A DNA stretch of 64,000 nt from Desmodesmus armatus (Eukaryota; Chlorophyta; Chlorophyceae; Sphaeropleales; Scenedesmaceae). The notes beneath the pieces are model-generated. The model ran no database searches and was not told the DNA's origin. It worked only from the letters and a program-made list of their open reading frames with translations. Below are positions 53,827 to 64,000 of this stretch, in pieces; positions within the stretch are counted from its first letter, which is position 1; every line of letters starts with the position of its first letter. The stretch covers positions 1 to 64,000 of the forward strand of contig VIIQ02000354.1 of the NCBI GenBank assembly GCA_007449985.2, in the 5' to 3' direction. The position numbers and the translations under genes are program-made.

Positions 53827-54165
53827 CAGCAGCAGCTGCAGCATCGGTGGCAACAGCAGTTGGCAACTTCTACAGCCCCATAATGGCGGCAAGGCCTCTG
53901 GCCATGTTATGGAAGGAACGGCAGGTGGTGCTGCCTAGCCTGTCTGCACAGCAGCAAGAGTCAACAGCAGCAGCAGCAGCAGCAGGGACGCCGGCAGTGG
54001 CGACTGGAGGAGTGGCAGCAGCAGCAGCTGCAGCAACAACAGGGGCGGTGGTGGGAGCAGCTGCCGGAAGCTCATTGGCCCTACAACAACGGAAACAGTG
54101 CTGGGAGAGTTGTGGAAGGAATGGCAGGTGGTGCTGCCTAGCCTGTCGGCACAGCAACAGCAGGT
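53460..54165 (+). repeat. Partial copies of the last exon (53635-53826)
   Basis: 53460-53550 repeats the 5' part after GCGCGCAG (SSGSCALHA..KCCYATSSW). 53850-53945 and 54090-54165 repeat the 3' part (ELWKERQVVLPSLSAQQ) downstream of the stop. In the first of these the stop is replaced and the frame runs on into Ala-rich sequence, so the 174-residue frame at 53847-54371 is probably not a separate gene. Confidence 0.75.
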
Positions 54166-56762
54166 TGAGACTCTGCAGAAGTCAATTTGGAGCAGCCGCT
54201 GTGGCAGCAGCAGCAGCAGCAGCAGCATGTGGTGTTGGTGATGGGGATCGTGGTGGCGGGGTTGCCGGCTGCGCTGACAGTGCATCCTCAGGATGCAATC
54301 GGATTGCAACAACATCGGCAGCAGCAGCAGCATGTGCAGCAAGCTGTGGAGGATTGTTTGATATGTTTTGATCGGACATTTCGGGGGTGTGGAGTGTCGG
54401 CAAGCAGCATCGACTTGATCTGCAGAGGTCTGCTCAGAGTAGTGTGGTGGTAGGAGAGGGAGGGAATGGTGGCGTGTGGTGGCGGCGGTGCGGGGGGGGG
54501 GGGGGGGGGTTCTAGTCTTGGTATCTGCCCCTACATTTTGCGGAGTTTGTTGCCAAAGGATGCATGCAGTGTGCTGCGAATCGATGCCAGTGGTGGTGTC
54601 TGTGTGGTGGTGTCGTAATGTAGTGCAGCGTAGTATAGTACAGTTTGAATCTGGATGTCTGCTGAGCTGCCCAACACAATGTATGCCGCATCATGGCTTG
54701 AACGCAATGAATCCGCGATCCTGCGCTGTATGTGATTGCTGATGCAACCCAATCGACGTCAGGTCAGCTGCACACTTTGAGTAGCAGCGTTGTCAAAATT
54801 GTTATTCACAGTGTTTAGTGACGGTGTTAGTAACAGCATGCCTTCAAATTGGATGCAACAACGTTGTTGGTGATGGTGGGAGTTGCCATGTAAAAGACTT
54901 GCAAGGGGGACGATTGTTGCAACCGATTGTGCAACCGATTGTGCACAATCTGCACTCAGATTATGATCTGCTTCACATTGTCACACAAGTGTGACGTGCA
55001 GGCAATTGGCTCAGGGCAGGGGACTATTTTGAAGCTGCAGCAGGACTGCACATGTTTTCTGCAGGGGTCGGCATGAATGAGGAATATCCCCCCCCCCCCC
55101 CACGCCACCCCACCCCACCCCCACCCCACAATTCTTATGTCCCACCGCGGCATTGAGGCCACAAACTGCTCTCTTTTGAAGGCCTGTCGTTGGACGAATT
55201 GCTGAGTTAGTCACAGCGGCTGTGCAGCACTGCTGCACCCTATGAGACAAGTGTGACAGGCAGGCAGTTGGCTCAGAAGGGTGATATTGGGGTGAGGTTC
55301 TCGTCAAGCTGACACACCCTGTTGGTTTGCCGAAAAGGATGCATGTCCCAGTGGGTGGGACAGTACAGTACAGTACAGAACACAGTACAGTGCAGTACAT
55401 AGTCCCAATCTTGGCACTAGCCAGCGAGCCAAGGGCTCATGGGGGGACACTCAGGGGGTAAGGGGCAGCAGAGGGATGAGAGAGGGCTGAGGCAGGAGGG
55501 GGCAGGGTCGATTATCTCCTTCCCCCCAACTGGTGGGAGGGAGCAGAGGCAAGGAGGGTAAGTGATGGAGGATGAGCTGGATAGTAGGGAGGGGTACAGG
55601 CAGGGTGGAGGAGGCAGCAGGGGGGGGGGGGGGGCTCTGTGGAGACTGCTGATTTTTCAACAGCACCCACTGCAACAGCCGTGGCTTGTGTGTTACCGCC
55701 TATCATCTGCCCTAACAAGGCGGTAAACTCAGCAGAACAGCACGCCAGGAAACACATCACGGTCTATCAGGGTTGTGGTGGGCCGTATACCACTATGCAA
55801 CTGTGGGGCTTGTGCTGGTGGGTGGTGGTGTTGTGGGAACCAAAGGATGGGACCATGTCACAACAAAAATGTGGATGGTATGTGTGTCTGTTTGGCTGAT
55901 GGACACCCCATGGTGGCAGGTATGACTATGATCTTGTGAGCCACAGATCCACCAGCACAAAAGCGTTGAAAAGCGTTGCAACGGAGTGCTGAATTATGTA
56001 GCAGTACACATGCACGTCCTACTGGGCCGCAGTCGAAGCTGTGACGCCAATGTAGCTGTGACGCCAGGGTTTGGTTATGGTGCAAGGTCCCATGCTTGGC
56101 GCGGCATCCCCAAGGTCACATGACAGACGTTTCACCGAGTATGCTTAGACTTCAACTTCATGTAACACTTAGACAAGCGACACTTCCGCCTGTGGCACAG
56201 CCATCCGACCAGAACGTCCTGAGCTCAATTGCTCGTGATAGTTCAAGATAACTACGGTCAAATAGTGCAGCTGCCGTCCGCTACTGGCCCCAGGAGAGCC
56301 CTGCGATAGATTACGGTAGCCATCAGGTGAGCCTGCAGTTGCGCACCTGCGCTGCCAGGACATCCAAACCTGCCTTGTATGTCTTAGAGGTTCCAGCAAC
56401 TACATAGCAGAGGAACGTATACTCCTGCGCTCTTCTACAGCTTCTCTTCAGACAGCACATCAGTTTGTCCCGCGCACACTTAATTTTGGGTATTGCATGC
56501 CAGTATGGACACTGCAGCACGCTCATCTAGCAGCAGTTATCATCATGCTTGCTGGAGCGCGACTCGGATGCGCTTGTGGGCCCTCGGACAGCTGGGCTGG
56601 GCATGCAAGCTTGAATGCTGCACAACAGTGCAGATGCCAACAGACGGTGAAAGCCCCTATAAGTCTTCTCTGCGCGTTTGACTTTCCGTATCGCTTCGTG
56701 CCGTGCTTCGATGCCATCCATGCGCAGGATCGAGCACCTACGGCAAAGGAGCAGCAATCATC
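54166..56762. other. Spacer with dispersed repeats
   Basis: 54983-55020 and 55245-55280 are copies of an ACAAGTGTGAC..GCAGGCA.TTGGCTCAG sequence. 55361-55441 is the second copy of the 52067 repeat. A frame with QQAVEDCLICFDRTFRG at 54334-54390 resembles the start of a RING finger but lacks later metal ligands. No gene is assigned. Confidence 0.45.
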
Positions 56763-57901
56763 ATGGCCGTGCTTGATGAGGCACACCTCGTTGCGCAGAT
56801 CGTCAGCAGAGGCAACATGCTGGCTCAGTACGAGATGCTCAGCATTTCACCATATGGCCCTGATCAGCAGGAGTCAGACCTGCTGGGGTGTGTGTCCTTG
56901 CCCCCTCCCAGCAGCCTTGTGCTGGACAGCGGCGCAAGCTGCATGACTGATCTGGCTGATGGCCGGGTCAGCGCCTCTGCCAGCGTCTCATGCAGTCCCA
57001 CGTACTCTGCGGTACGCAGCGCCTGCAGCTCCCCCATGTTCTCTTGGGCTGCAGCAGCAGCACAGATGTCCTCCCCTGCAGCAGCACAGGAGGACACCTC
57101 TCCTGCAGCAAGGCCCACCAAGCCTGCGGCCCAGCGCTCCCTGAGCGCAGCGCTCAGTATCCGCTTCCCTGCAGCACCAGCAGCAGCACAGGCTCAGGCC
57201 TCACCAACAGCAGCCGAGGTTGGTAGCGACGGCGAGGAGTGCAGCACACCCAGGGCCCACATGATCTCAGCTGTCTTGCCGCCCCCTGGCGCCCCCGCGC
57301 CCCGCGCCCCACTGCGCGGCTGCTGGTGCCCACAGGCGGCCGGCGCAAGCTGCAGCAGTGGCTGGCCAACATGGAGCTCGGCCTCACTGTGCCTGCAAGC
57401 CCTGCAGCACCTGGTGGCATGCAGGACTGCCCAGCACCCAAGGTGGGCACCCCGCGCACCAGCCACAGGCCAGCAGCACCGCAGGTGTATCCTGCAGGAC
57501 GCCTCAGCACGCCCAGCAGCAGCATTAGCGGCGAGCGCACCCGCAGCTCTCCCTCCTTTGCCGCGCAGCTGTCCAGCAGCAGCAGCAGCAGCAGCACTGG
57601 CTGCAGGAAGCGCGCGCTGCCAGCACTGGCCCTCTTGCCTGGCAGACCCTCCACCGCAGCAGCTGGTGACGGCATTGGCACCAGTGCCGCGCCTTTCCTC
57701 TCAGCCCCCTGCGACGCTGCCGACACCTGTGTGCGCAGCAGCAAGCGCAGGAGCCCTGATGGCGCAAGCAGCCGCGCCGCCGCCGCTGCTGCCGCCGCAG
57801 CGTCAGAAACCTCTTCCTCAGCATGTGGCAGCACCTGTGGGGCTGCGGACTGCCTGCCTACCCCCGCTTTTGACATCCTTGGCTTGCTGAGTGGCCCATA
57901 G
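56763..57901 (+). CDS. Hypothetical Ser/Ala/Pro-rich protein
   Basis: The ATG at 56763 (ATCATCATGG, good context) opens a frame reading MAVLDEAHLVAQIVSRGNML, then QYEMLSISPYGPDQQESDL and a Ser/Ala/Pro-rich region. Between about 57285 and 57335 the sensible reading moves by -1 into a frame with LLVPTGGRRKLQQWLANMEL and KRRSPDGASS, ending FDILGLLSGP at TAG 57899-57901. The change lies in a C-run-rich stretch, so a missing base in the assembly is likelier than an intron. About 380 residues in all. No domain is recognised; basic clusters (CRKR, SKRR) could be nuclear signals. An upstream exon is possible, since the frame is open before the ATG. Confidence 0.45.
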
Positions 57902-59042
57902 GAGCAACTCTACGTCGCTGCCTGTGGCAGAGGGTAGCGGCAGCTGCAGCAGCGGGGGCCTCACAACCGTTCCTGCCGCTGCAGCTGCCTGTGGGTCAGT
58001 TTGAGAGCATGACTGAAGCATGGTGAGGATCATTGTATATGTAGTTACTAGCCAGCTTCCTTGCTGTGTGACCTTGGTGGGCTGTGTGTGCGCCTGCTTG
58101 TCAGTTTGCACCGCACCGCAGCTGCCAAGCTGCCTCCTGCACGGGTCTGCTAGACCGCACAGCCACTGCGCTGTGGGTCTTTGTGCTTGCTTGTTTTCAT
58201 TTGGCGTCGTTCAGCAGCTGCCAAGTTGCAACATACGTCGCATTGTCGTTCCCAGGGCCTGGTCCGGCCGTGTGCTCGTGCCCATCAACAGGGCCCAGCA
58301 CACCATTCGCCCCGATGCACCTGCGCTCTCCCAGGCAGCTGCTATGAGCTGCTCGGCCCCCCTAGTGTTATTCTTCCCCAACATGACGTGACCGGCTGCC
58401 GCAGGCCATTTGAAGCCTGCTGCATCAGCAGCATGCTTTGCGATTGAGTGAGGGGTTGCGTTGTGCCAGGCGTGTGCTGTTGCCTGCGCATTTGTGCCAG
58501 GCGTGTGCGATGCGCATGCATTGTCCTGTGCACCCTCTTGTTTTGTGGCGCAAGAGTGACGACGGTGACACCGCATACCCAGTTTGGTGCACGCGGCTGG
58601 TCATATTGACCGCCGCAGACTGCATGGGTTACTGTGAGGCGTCTGTGTTGGTAGGGTGCGGGAGCAGCACGCGTGGTTTGCCTCCACCCTGTCATGCACG
58701 CAGAGTGCTGTTCGCAGCTATAGATGGTGTATCAGCGCCCTGCAGGCTATGGCATGCATCACCAGCGCATGAGTGCCCTCACGCGCTGTGCCAGCGTGCC
58801 TGCAGGAGTGCCTTGCAAGGTGGCGTACGCTGCACCCGGCACCATACCCGGCTGTGCATGCTGCGTCTGTTGGCTACTGTACGCACCGGTATTGGACACA
58901 GCATTCACACAGCATGCAGCTGTTGTGTGACAGACGTTGACAAGATGCATGCGTCCTTTCCTAGGTGTTGGTGCTGAACCTCGCCTGTTGACGGTCCCTG
59001 TGTGCAGCGCACCACGGCAGCGCCCACGGCAGCTGCTGTTGG

Positions 59043-59140
59043 GTGGGTGCACACGGGCTAGTGGTGGGTGCGCGCAGCCCATGCTCTGTGTGAGTGGGTG
59101 CGCACGAGCTAGTGGTGCGTGTGCGCAGCCATGCTGTGTT
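59043..59140 (+). repeat. Tandem duplication of about 48 bp
   Basis: GTGGGTGCACACGGGCTAGTGGTG, then GCGCGCAGCCCATGCT, repeats as GTGGGTGCGCACGAGCTAGTGGTG and GTGCGCAGCCATGCT. Both units carry GTGCGC-type palindromic cores. Confidence 0.65.
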
Positions 59141-61977
59141 TTTTCTGTGTGCGCACATGTCCTGATTGGCAGCGCGCAGGCATTTGCAAGCCTAGCCTCT
59201 AGCAGTCAGGCCAGCAGCACTGTTGCTAGTAGTAGTACACACTAGCACTGCCTGGTGTCTTGTTGGCGGGGTGTCATTGTGTATGACCGCTTGTAGAGGG
59301 TGTGGGGGTGGAGTGAGGGTAAAAAATGAGTGTGGGCGGCTGGCAACTTGCCTGCTGTGTTCCTACTTTTTGTGTGTGTCACTCTCTGTCTCTCTTCTGG
59401 CCGAGTGTTTGGCCGGGCCTGCTTGTTTGCGTGAGAGGGGAACACGCCAATGTGGTGTAGGCTTTGGTCTGGGACTGGACGTGGGCGTGTTTTGAAGCTT
59501 TCCGGGGTTTGGTGGTGTGCAGAAGTCGTGGTTTGATGCGTGGGGCAACGGCGGAGTACGTAAGTGCGTAAGTTGTCGTTGAGAGAAGCAGTGGCCGGCC
59601 TGGGTTCGTTCAAGATAGCCCTGGGGGCCGGCCAGCTGCCTTCTGCCTATTTCGCATGCCTGGGCCGTCGTGCATATGGCCCAGGCCTAGGGGAGGAGGA
59701 GTGGCTGTGAGGAGAGCGTAGTACCCAGGTGTGGCATCGTCACTGCATCTTGCAGGGCTGCCAGTTGCTGCGTATGTTGTGCGAGCCTTTCGTGGTGCTG
59801 GTGGGAAAACGGCGGCAGCCTATCAACCTGCCTGCACGCGTGCTTTTGGTTTGCACAGGTTGTTGAACGTATGTTGCGTTGCATGTGCTGGCATCTGCCT
59901 GCTTTTCGGTTGTCTCTGCTGGTTGTGTGAGGAGCGCGTGCGCGCGTGCAGTCCTGGCTGGGTCTGGTGCGCCCTTGGCCCAAATCGCGTCCATCTGCGA
60001 CGCTTTGTCACCGCTGAGCGATGCCTGTTCTTTGCACGTGCGTGCGCTCGCTTCTTTTTTTAGGATGATGCGGGCGGTCGCACATGTCTTCACTCCTTCG
60101 GTTTGTTGGTACAGGGCGGAAGCTTTGCCTTTGGGCTCGCAGGTTGCAAGGCTTGTGTGTTGCAGCGCTTTGCTGGTGTGTTTTGCGTGGCACTGCTGCA
60201 ACAATGTTGCCAGACTGGCACAGGCTGTGCCTGCGCTTTGGCAAAGTCACTGCTCTGGTGTTTTTTGTGGTGGTCCACACAGCTGCATAGTGCTGCGGAA
60301 AATCCCGTGGGAAGGGACTGTTTCGTACAGTGGGGGCGTTGCGTGGTGGCACAGACGCACACTTGCCTACACAGGGCACTGCGGGGCCCTCCCGTCTGGC
60401 AGCTGACTGGGCGGCAGATGGGGCGCGCCTCATTTTCAGGCACTCCGTAAAGCCTACGCTATGCTGGCCCCCAGTCATGTTGGCTTTTGCACCATTCGGC
60501 TGCGCCTTGTGTGTGGTGTGTTGCTATGTATCCCGCCAGCGCGCATCTTGCCACGACTTGCATCCGATTCTGGTGCTAGTGTCTCACAAACTGGCGTGGC
60601 TGTGTGGCTGCTGTCACTGCACAGGGTACACCTTGAGTGGTGGGGTTGCTGTGTTTGCGCTCGCGGCTCCATCCTAGGCAGGGGCCTTCATGTGGGCGTG
60701 TTACCACATACCCTTATGTCTGGTCCTTGCCCCCGGCCTCTACCACCCCGCAGCATTTAGAGCTGCGAACTGTGTGTGTATGTGTGTTAAAACACATGAG
60801 CATCAAGTGCATGTCATGACGATAGGCTTAAAAATGTGTGTGTCTTTGTGTGTCTGTGAGACCCATTTGAGTCGTGTGTGTCTTGCATGCTATGGTTGGC
60901 GAGGTTGGTTTCTGCTGTGTGCAGCACCTGCTGGTTTGTTGCGCTCCGGCAAGCTCACTGCTGGCGCCTGCCGTCTGCCTGCACGCCGGCTCAACGCATC
61001 GCTGATTCGTTGCATATGCGTTCCGCATTTCATCGCGTGCTGGTGCTCACGCGGCAGCAACAGCACCACACCATGCAGGCACAGGAGGGAAGAAAGGACT
61101 CTATGCTCTGCTAGTGACCTTGCTGCAAGTGACTCTGCGCTGCAATCGGGCAAAAACATGCAGGTCGCGCGGGGCCATCGATGTAGCTCAAGGTTCTGTG
61201 TGTCTGCCTGTCTGTCTGCCCGTGCCTGTGCGGAGGTGTTTGCTCTGCGCAGCCATCTCTTGCGATTGGGGGCGTCTCTGTGCACTCTGAAATGCTGTTG
61301 TTGTGCTTGTGCCAATGACTGCAGCCCACCGGCTCTTGTTTTGGCAGCAGCACCTGGGTGCAGGGCACGTTGGACATGTCAGGTTTGTGCGGCGGTGCAA
61401 AAAAGGGAGCGCTGCCAGCTCACCTACTGTAGGTGCTTTGTGGGGGACGGCTGTTTTTGTCGCTGGGTGTGGCTGGGTGGTTGTTTGCGAGTAGGCTTTG
61501 TGTCTTCTGTGCGGCTGTGGGCCAGGCCCCTGTGTTTGCATCTTTCATGGGCTGGGCTTCCCCCCTCACCGATTCTGAGCAGAGGGCCCCGCCTCGTATG
61601 CTGAACATGCACAACCCCTTGGTTCACGCCTGTGTACACCATAGGTGATCGGGTTGCAGCCGTTGGTGCGCATTGCACCGCAGCCTGGCGTGGTCAATCG
61701 CCTGCTGGGGCCCCCAGCCAGATGGAAGGCAGGGGTGTTGGTGAGACTTGGGGCTTTGAGCTGTGCCTGTGTGTCTCCTGGGGTTGAGTGCCACGCGCGT
61801 GCAGCCGGCCGCTGTATGGTCTACCTCTATGGACGGCTCCACCAGCGGCCGGTGCATGGGTGTGGCGTGGTCACCCTGGGGCATCTGTCTGCGAGTGTTA
61901 GCATAGTACATACCCGCGGCCGGTGTGGTGTGGTGGGGCATCTGTCTGCGTGTTTCCCTGTGCGTCAAGTACATACC

Positions 61978-62216
61978 CGCGTTCGATTGCCTGTTTATTG
62001 CGCGTTCGATTGCCTTGTCATTACCCGCGTTCGATTGCCTGTTTATTGCGCGTTCCGCGTTCGATTGCCTTGTGATTACCCGCGTTCGATTGCCTGTTTA
62101 TTGCGCGTTCGATTGCCTGTTGATTGCGCGTTTCGATCACCCGCATTCAATTGCCTGTTTATTGCGCGTTCGATTGCCTGTTATTGCCCGCGTTCGATTG
62201 CCTTGTTGAGGGGTAC
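61978..62216 (+). repeat. Minisatellite, unit GCGTTCGATTGCCTGTTTATTGC (22-24 bp), about 10 copies
   Basis: Two unit types alternate: one with CCTGTTTATTGCG and one with CCTTGT.ATTACCC, so there is a higher-order pattern of about 48 bp. Several units are truncated (CGCGTTC alone near 62050). Confidence 0.85.
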
Positions 62217-63336
62217 CTCTGGCTCAAGGCTCTGTGTGACGTATCGCCTTAGAGTGGCAGTGTGGCAGTATGTGTGCACCCTAGGGGCGTCCGTGCCTCC
62301 CGGGATGCGATATCAAGAAGCCATCTCCAGGGGAGGTGTGTGCAGCCCTGTACATGTGCCAGGGTCGGCAGGAACAACCACACTGCTGAACCCCAGTTCT
62401 GCAGTGCAGTCGGAGTGCAGGGCAGGAGGTAGCATGCTGTCGAGTTGAGTGGGTGCGGCAGGTCGAGAACGTTGGCTGCGGTTGGCTGCAGCAGGGTGTT
62501 TTGCAGTAGTGTGTTGCTGTATTGGTGCTTGGGTGTTTTGCTGGGGTGTATACCTGCCGGTAGGCTCAGCAGGCGCTTTGCTGCTGCAGTGACGATGTTA
62601 TTATGAAGAGTATGCTCCAGCTGTGTATTTTTGCACTAAGCGGGTGTTGGCAGTCGGAGAGAGGCTGCTGGAGGGCCGAGCGCGGCACCCCACTAGTGGG
62701 CCTGCTGCCAGTTGTGTGAACTTTGAGGGTCCTGAAGCTGTGCTGTGGGGACGAGCGGCGTGTTTGTGCTGTGCTGCAGTGATAGCTGGGCCAGTGATAG
62801 CTGGGCCAGTGTTGCTGTGGGATGTGACAGCAGTGGGGTGGGGAGGCCCACAGGCCGTATTGCAGCCACACCACTGGTCAAAACACCAGGCGATGCATCT
62901 CTGTCAGCAGAAGGAGTGCATGCACACGCATGCATGCTCACTAGTATGTGCTGTGTGGGGCTGTGGTTGTAGTACACGGCAATGCAGTTGGGCGCGGCTG
63001 CGGCTCGGTGATGGCGTTGGTGGTGAGGGGGTGCAGCTCTGTGTTGATGCCATCAACCACCAGTGGTGGTCTTGCAGGTTCCTAGCTGGGGGCCCTGAAA
63101 GGCCGGCAATCAAGTGCAGAGTCGCGCAGCTGAGTGTGCATGTCTTGTGTCCCCCCTTTTCCTTATGTCTGTTGACCGTATGATTTGTTATCGTCCGTGC
63201 GGGCCTTGCTGGTTGCACCGTGACCCTCTCGCAATATCTGTCGCCGTGGGTTTGATTTCTCTGCAGCACTGCCCCTGCTGCAATGCACGCTCCCTGCACC
63301 CGCGACCATGCATGCCCCCAGGCATGCTGCCATGCC

Positions 63337-63645
63337 TGCCTTTTGTTGTGCTGCTAGCTGTGCTAGGCTGGCAGGGGCACACCACCCCCGCTGCCAGCGC
63401 CCCAGCACGTTTTGCGTTGCGCTGTTTGATGTGCCAGGCTGGCAGGGTGTATGCCGCCATGCCTGCCTTTTGTTCTGCTTGCTGTGCTAGGCTGGCAGGG
63501 GCCCACCACCCCCGCTGCCAGCGCCCTAGCACGCCTTTCGTTGTGACAGGCTGGCAGGGGTTCCCAGTAGCACCCCAACTGCCAGCACTTTGGCACGCCT
63601 TTCGTTGTGCTGCTTGCTGTGCCAGGCTGGCAGGGGCCTGCCGCT
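63337..63645 (+). repeat. Minisatellite of about 90-120 bp with internal hairpins
   Basis: Four units contain TGTGC(T/C)AGGCTGGCAGGGG, a short spacer, GCTGCCAGC and CACG.(C)TTT.GTTG. GCTGGCAG and CTGCCAGC in each unit are reverse complements around a C-rich loop of about 20 bases, so every unit can fold. Confidence 0.75.
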
Positions 63646-64000
63646 TGAAACACCCAGTCTTGTGGAGGCTCCACCTTCTGACCAGAGTTGCATCTGCGAC
63701 GGGCACGCACCCACACACAGCACATGGCTGGGCGGGCAGTGAGCGGCCCTGTCTGTTTTGTTTGGTTGTGTGGTAGTGTGTGTCTGGAAGAGGTGTCCTT
63801 CTGCCTGTCTCTCTCCATGTACCTGGCGGTTGTCTTATAGGTGGTGGACCTGACAGTGTTGAGTGTGGTGTGGTGGTGCTAGTGGCTCACAGCTGAGCCC
63901 TCATGCACCCTGCTGGCTCGCAATCTTTCTGGGCCGCTGCCCTCTTTTTCTTGCTCTCCCTGCTGACAGATTCTCTATTTTTGTGGCGCCTATCAGGTTT

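Larger units (their letters stand above)
57902..64000. other. GC- and GT-rich region without a convincing gene
   Basis: Many frames of 60-300 residues are open on both strands, but they are Cys/Trp/His-rich, overlap one another and show no domain, signal peptide or phase-consistent splice pair. The longest, 304 residues at 60690-61604, has about 10 percent Cys spread evenly, which is what GT/TGC-rich noncoding DNA gives. Part of 57902-58400 is probably the 3' untranslated region of the hypothetical gene. Confidence 0.45.

Noticed and set aside
53847..54371. Separate 174-residue gene after the secreted protein
   Set aside because: Its start is a copy of the last exon's 3' part and the rest is Ala-rich CAG-repeat translation.
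54334..54390. RING finger, from CLICFDRTFRGCG
   Set aside because: The later Cys/His ligands are missing and the segment follows decayed exon copies.
60690..61604. 304-residue open frame as a gene
   Set aside because: Composition is Cys/Trp-rich throughout, as expected from GT/TGC-rich noncoding DNA, with no domain or matching splice sites.

Overview
The window looks like nuclear DNA of a eukaryotic microalga, most probably a chlorophyte of the Chlamydomonas/Volvox kind. The grounds are intron-rich genes with GT..AG introns, many long in-frame CAG runs coding Gln, Ala and Ser, a plant/algal-type U-box protein, and abundant (CA)n, poly-C and poly-G tracts. No bacterial gene organisation, rRNA, intact tRNA or CRISPR array was seen. 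The exact taxon is inference.

Layout. 1-2569: CAG-rich, mostly unassigned. 2570-23098 (+): one giant gene of 14 modelled exons for an ankyrin-repeat protein of roughly 4,400 residues with Gln/Ala-rich linkers and a C-terminal U-box, so a likely E3 ubiquitin ligase. 23099-24397: 3' flank. 24398-36673: seven 1,648-bp tandem units plus a final partial one. Each unit is a 740-bp element with 20-bp terminal inverted repeats and TA ends (mariner-like) followed by a 908-bp spacer; the array starts and ends exactly at element ends. 36674-39712: spacer with a large (GCAC)n / poly-C / (CA)n satellite. 39713-42843 (-): three-exon gene for a small secreted protein, whose first exon is a short signal-peptide exon. 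It encloses a SINE-like insertion and a (CACAG)34 tract. 42844-45817: spacer with repeats and a hairpin. 45818-53826 (+): second secreted, Cys-rich protein gene of at least 10 exons. 53827-56762: decayed exon copies and spacer. 56763-57901 (+): hypothetical Ser/Ala-rich protein. 57902-64000: no convincing gene; minisatellites.

The most unusual signal is shared by the two large + strand genes. Around most exons lie decayed partial copies of that same exon. Copies of the exon's 5' part, with its splice acceptor, always lie upstream. Copies of the 3' part, with its splice donor, always lie downstream. I counted about 43 copies and found none on the wrong side. This is what tandem duplications with one breakpoint in the exon and one in the adjacent intron would leave, and it surrounds real splice sites with decoys.

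Two further patterns matter for use of the sequence. Coding frames step by -1 at about twelve places with no intron, always in the same direction, which points to single-base deletions in the assembly. Introns also tend to have G-runs near the 5' end, C-runs near the 3' end, and CTG repeats abutting the acceptor. Splice models here were chosen by reading-phase agreement across each junction; no transcript data were available.
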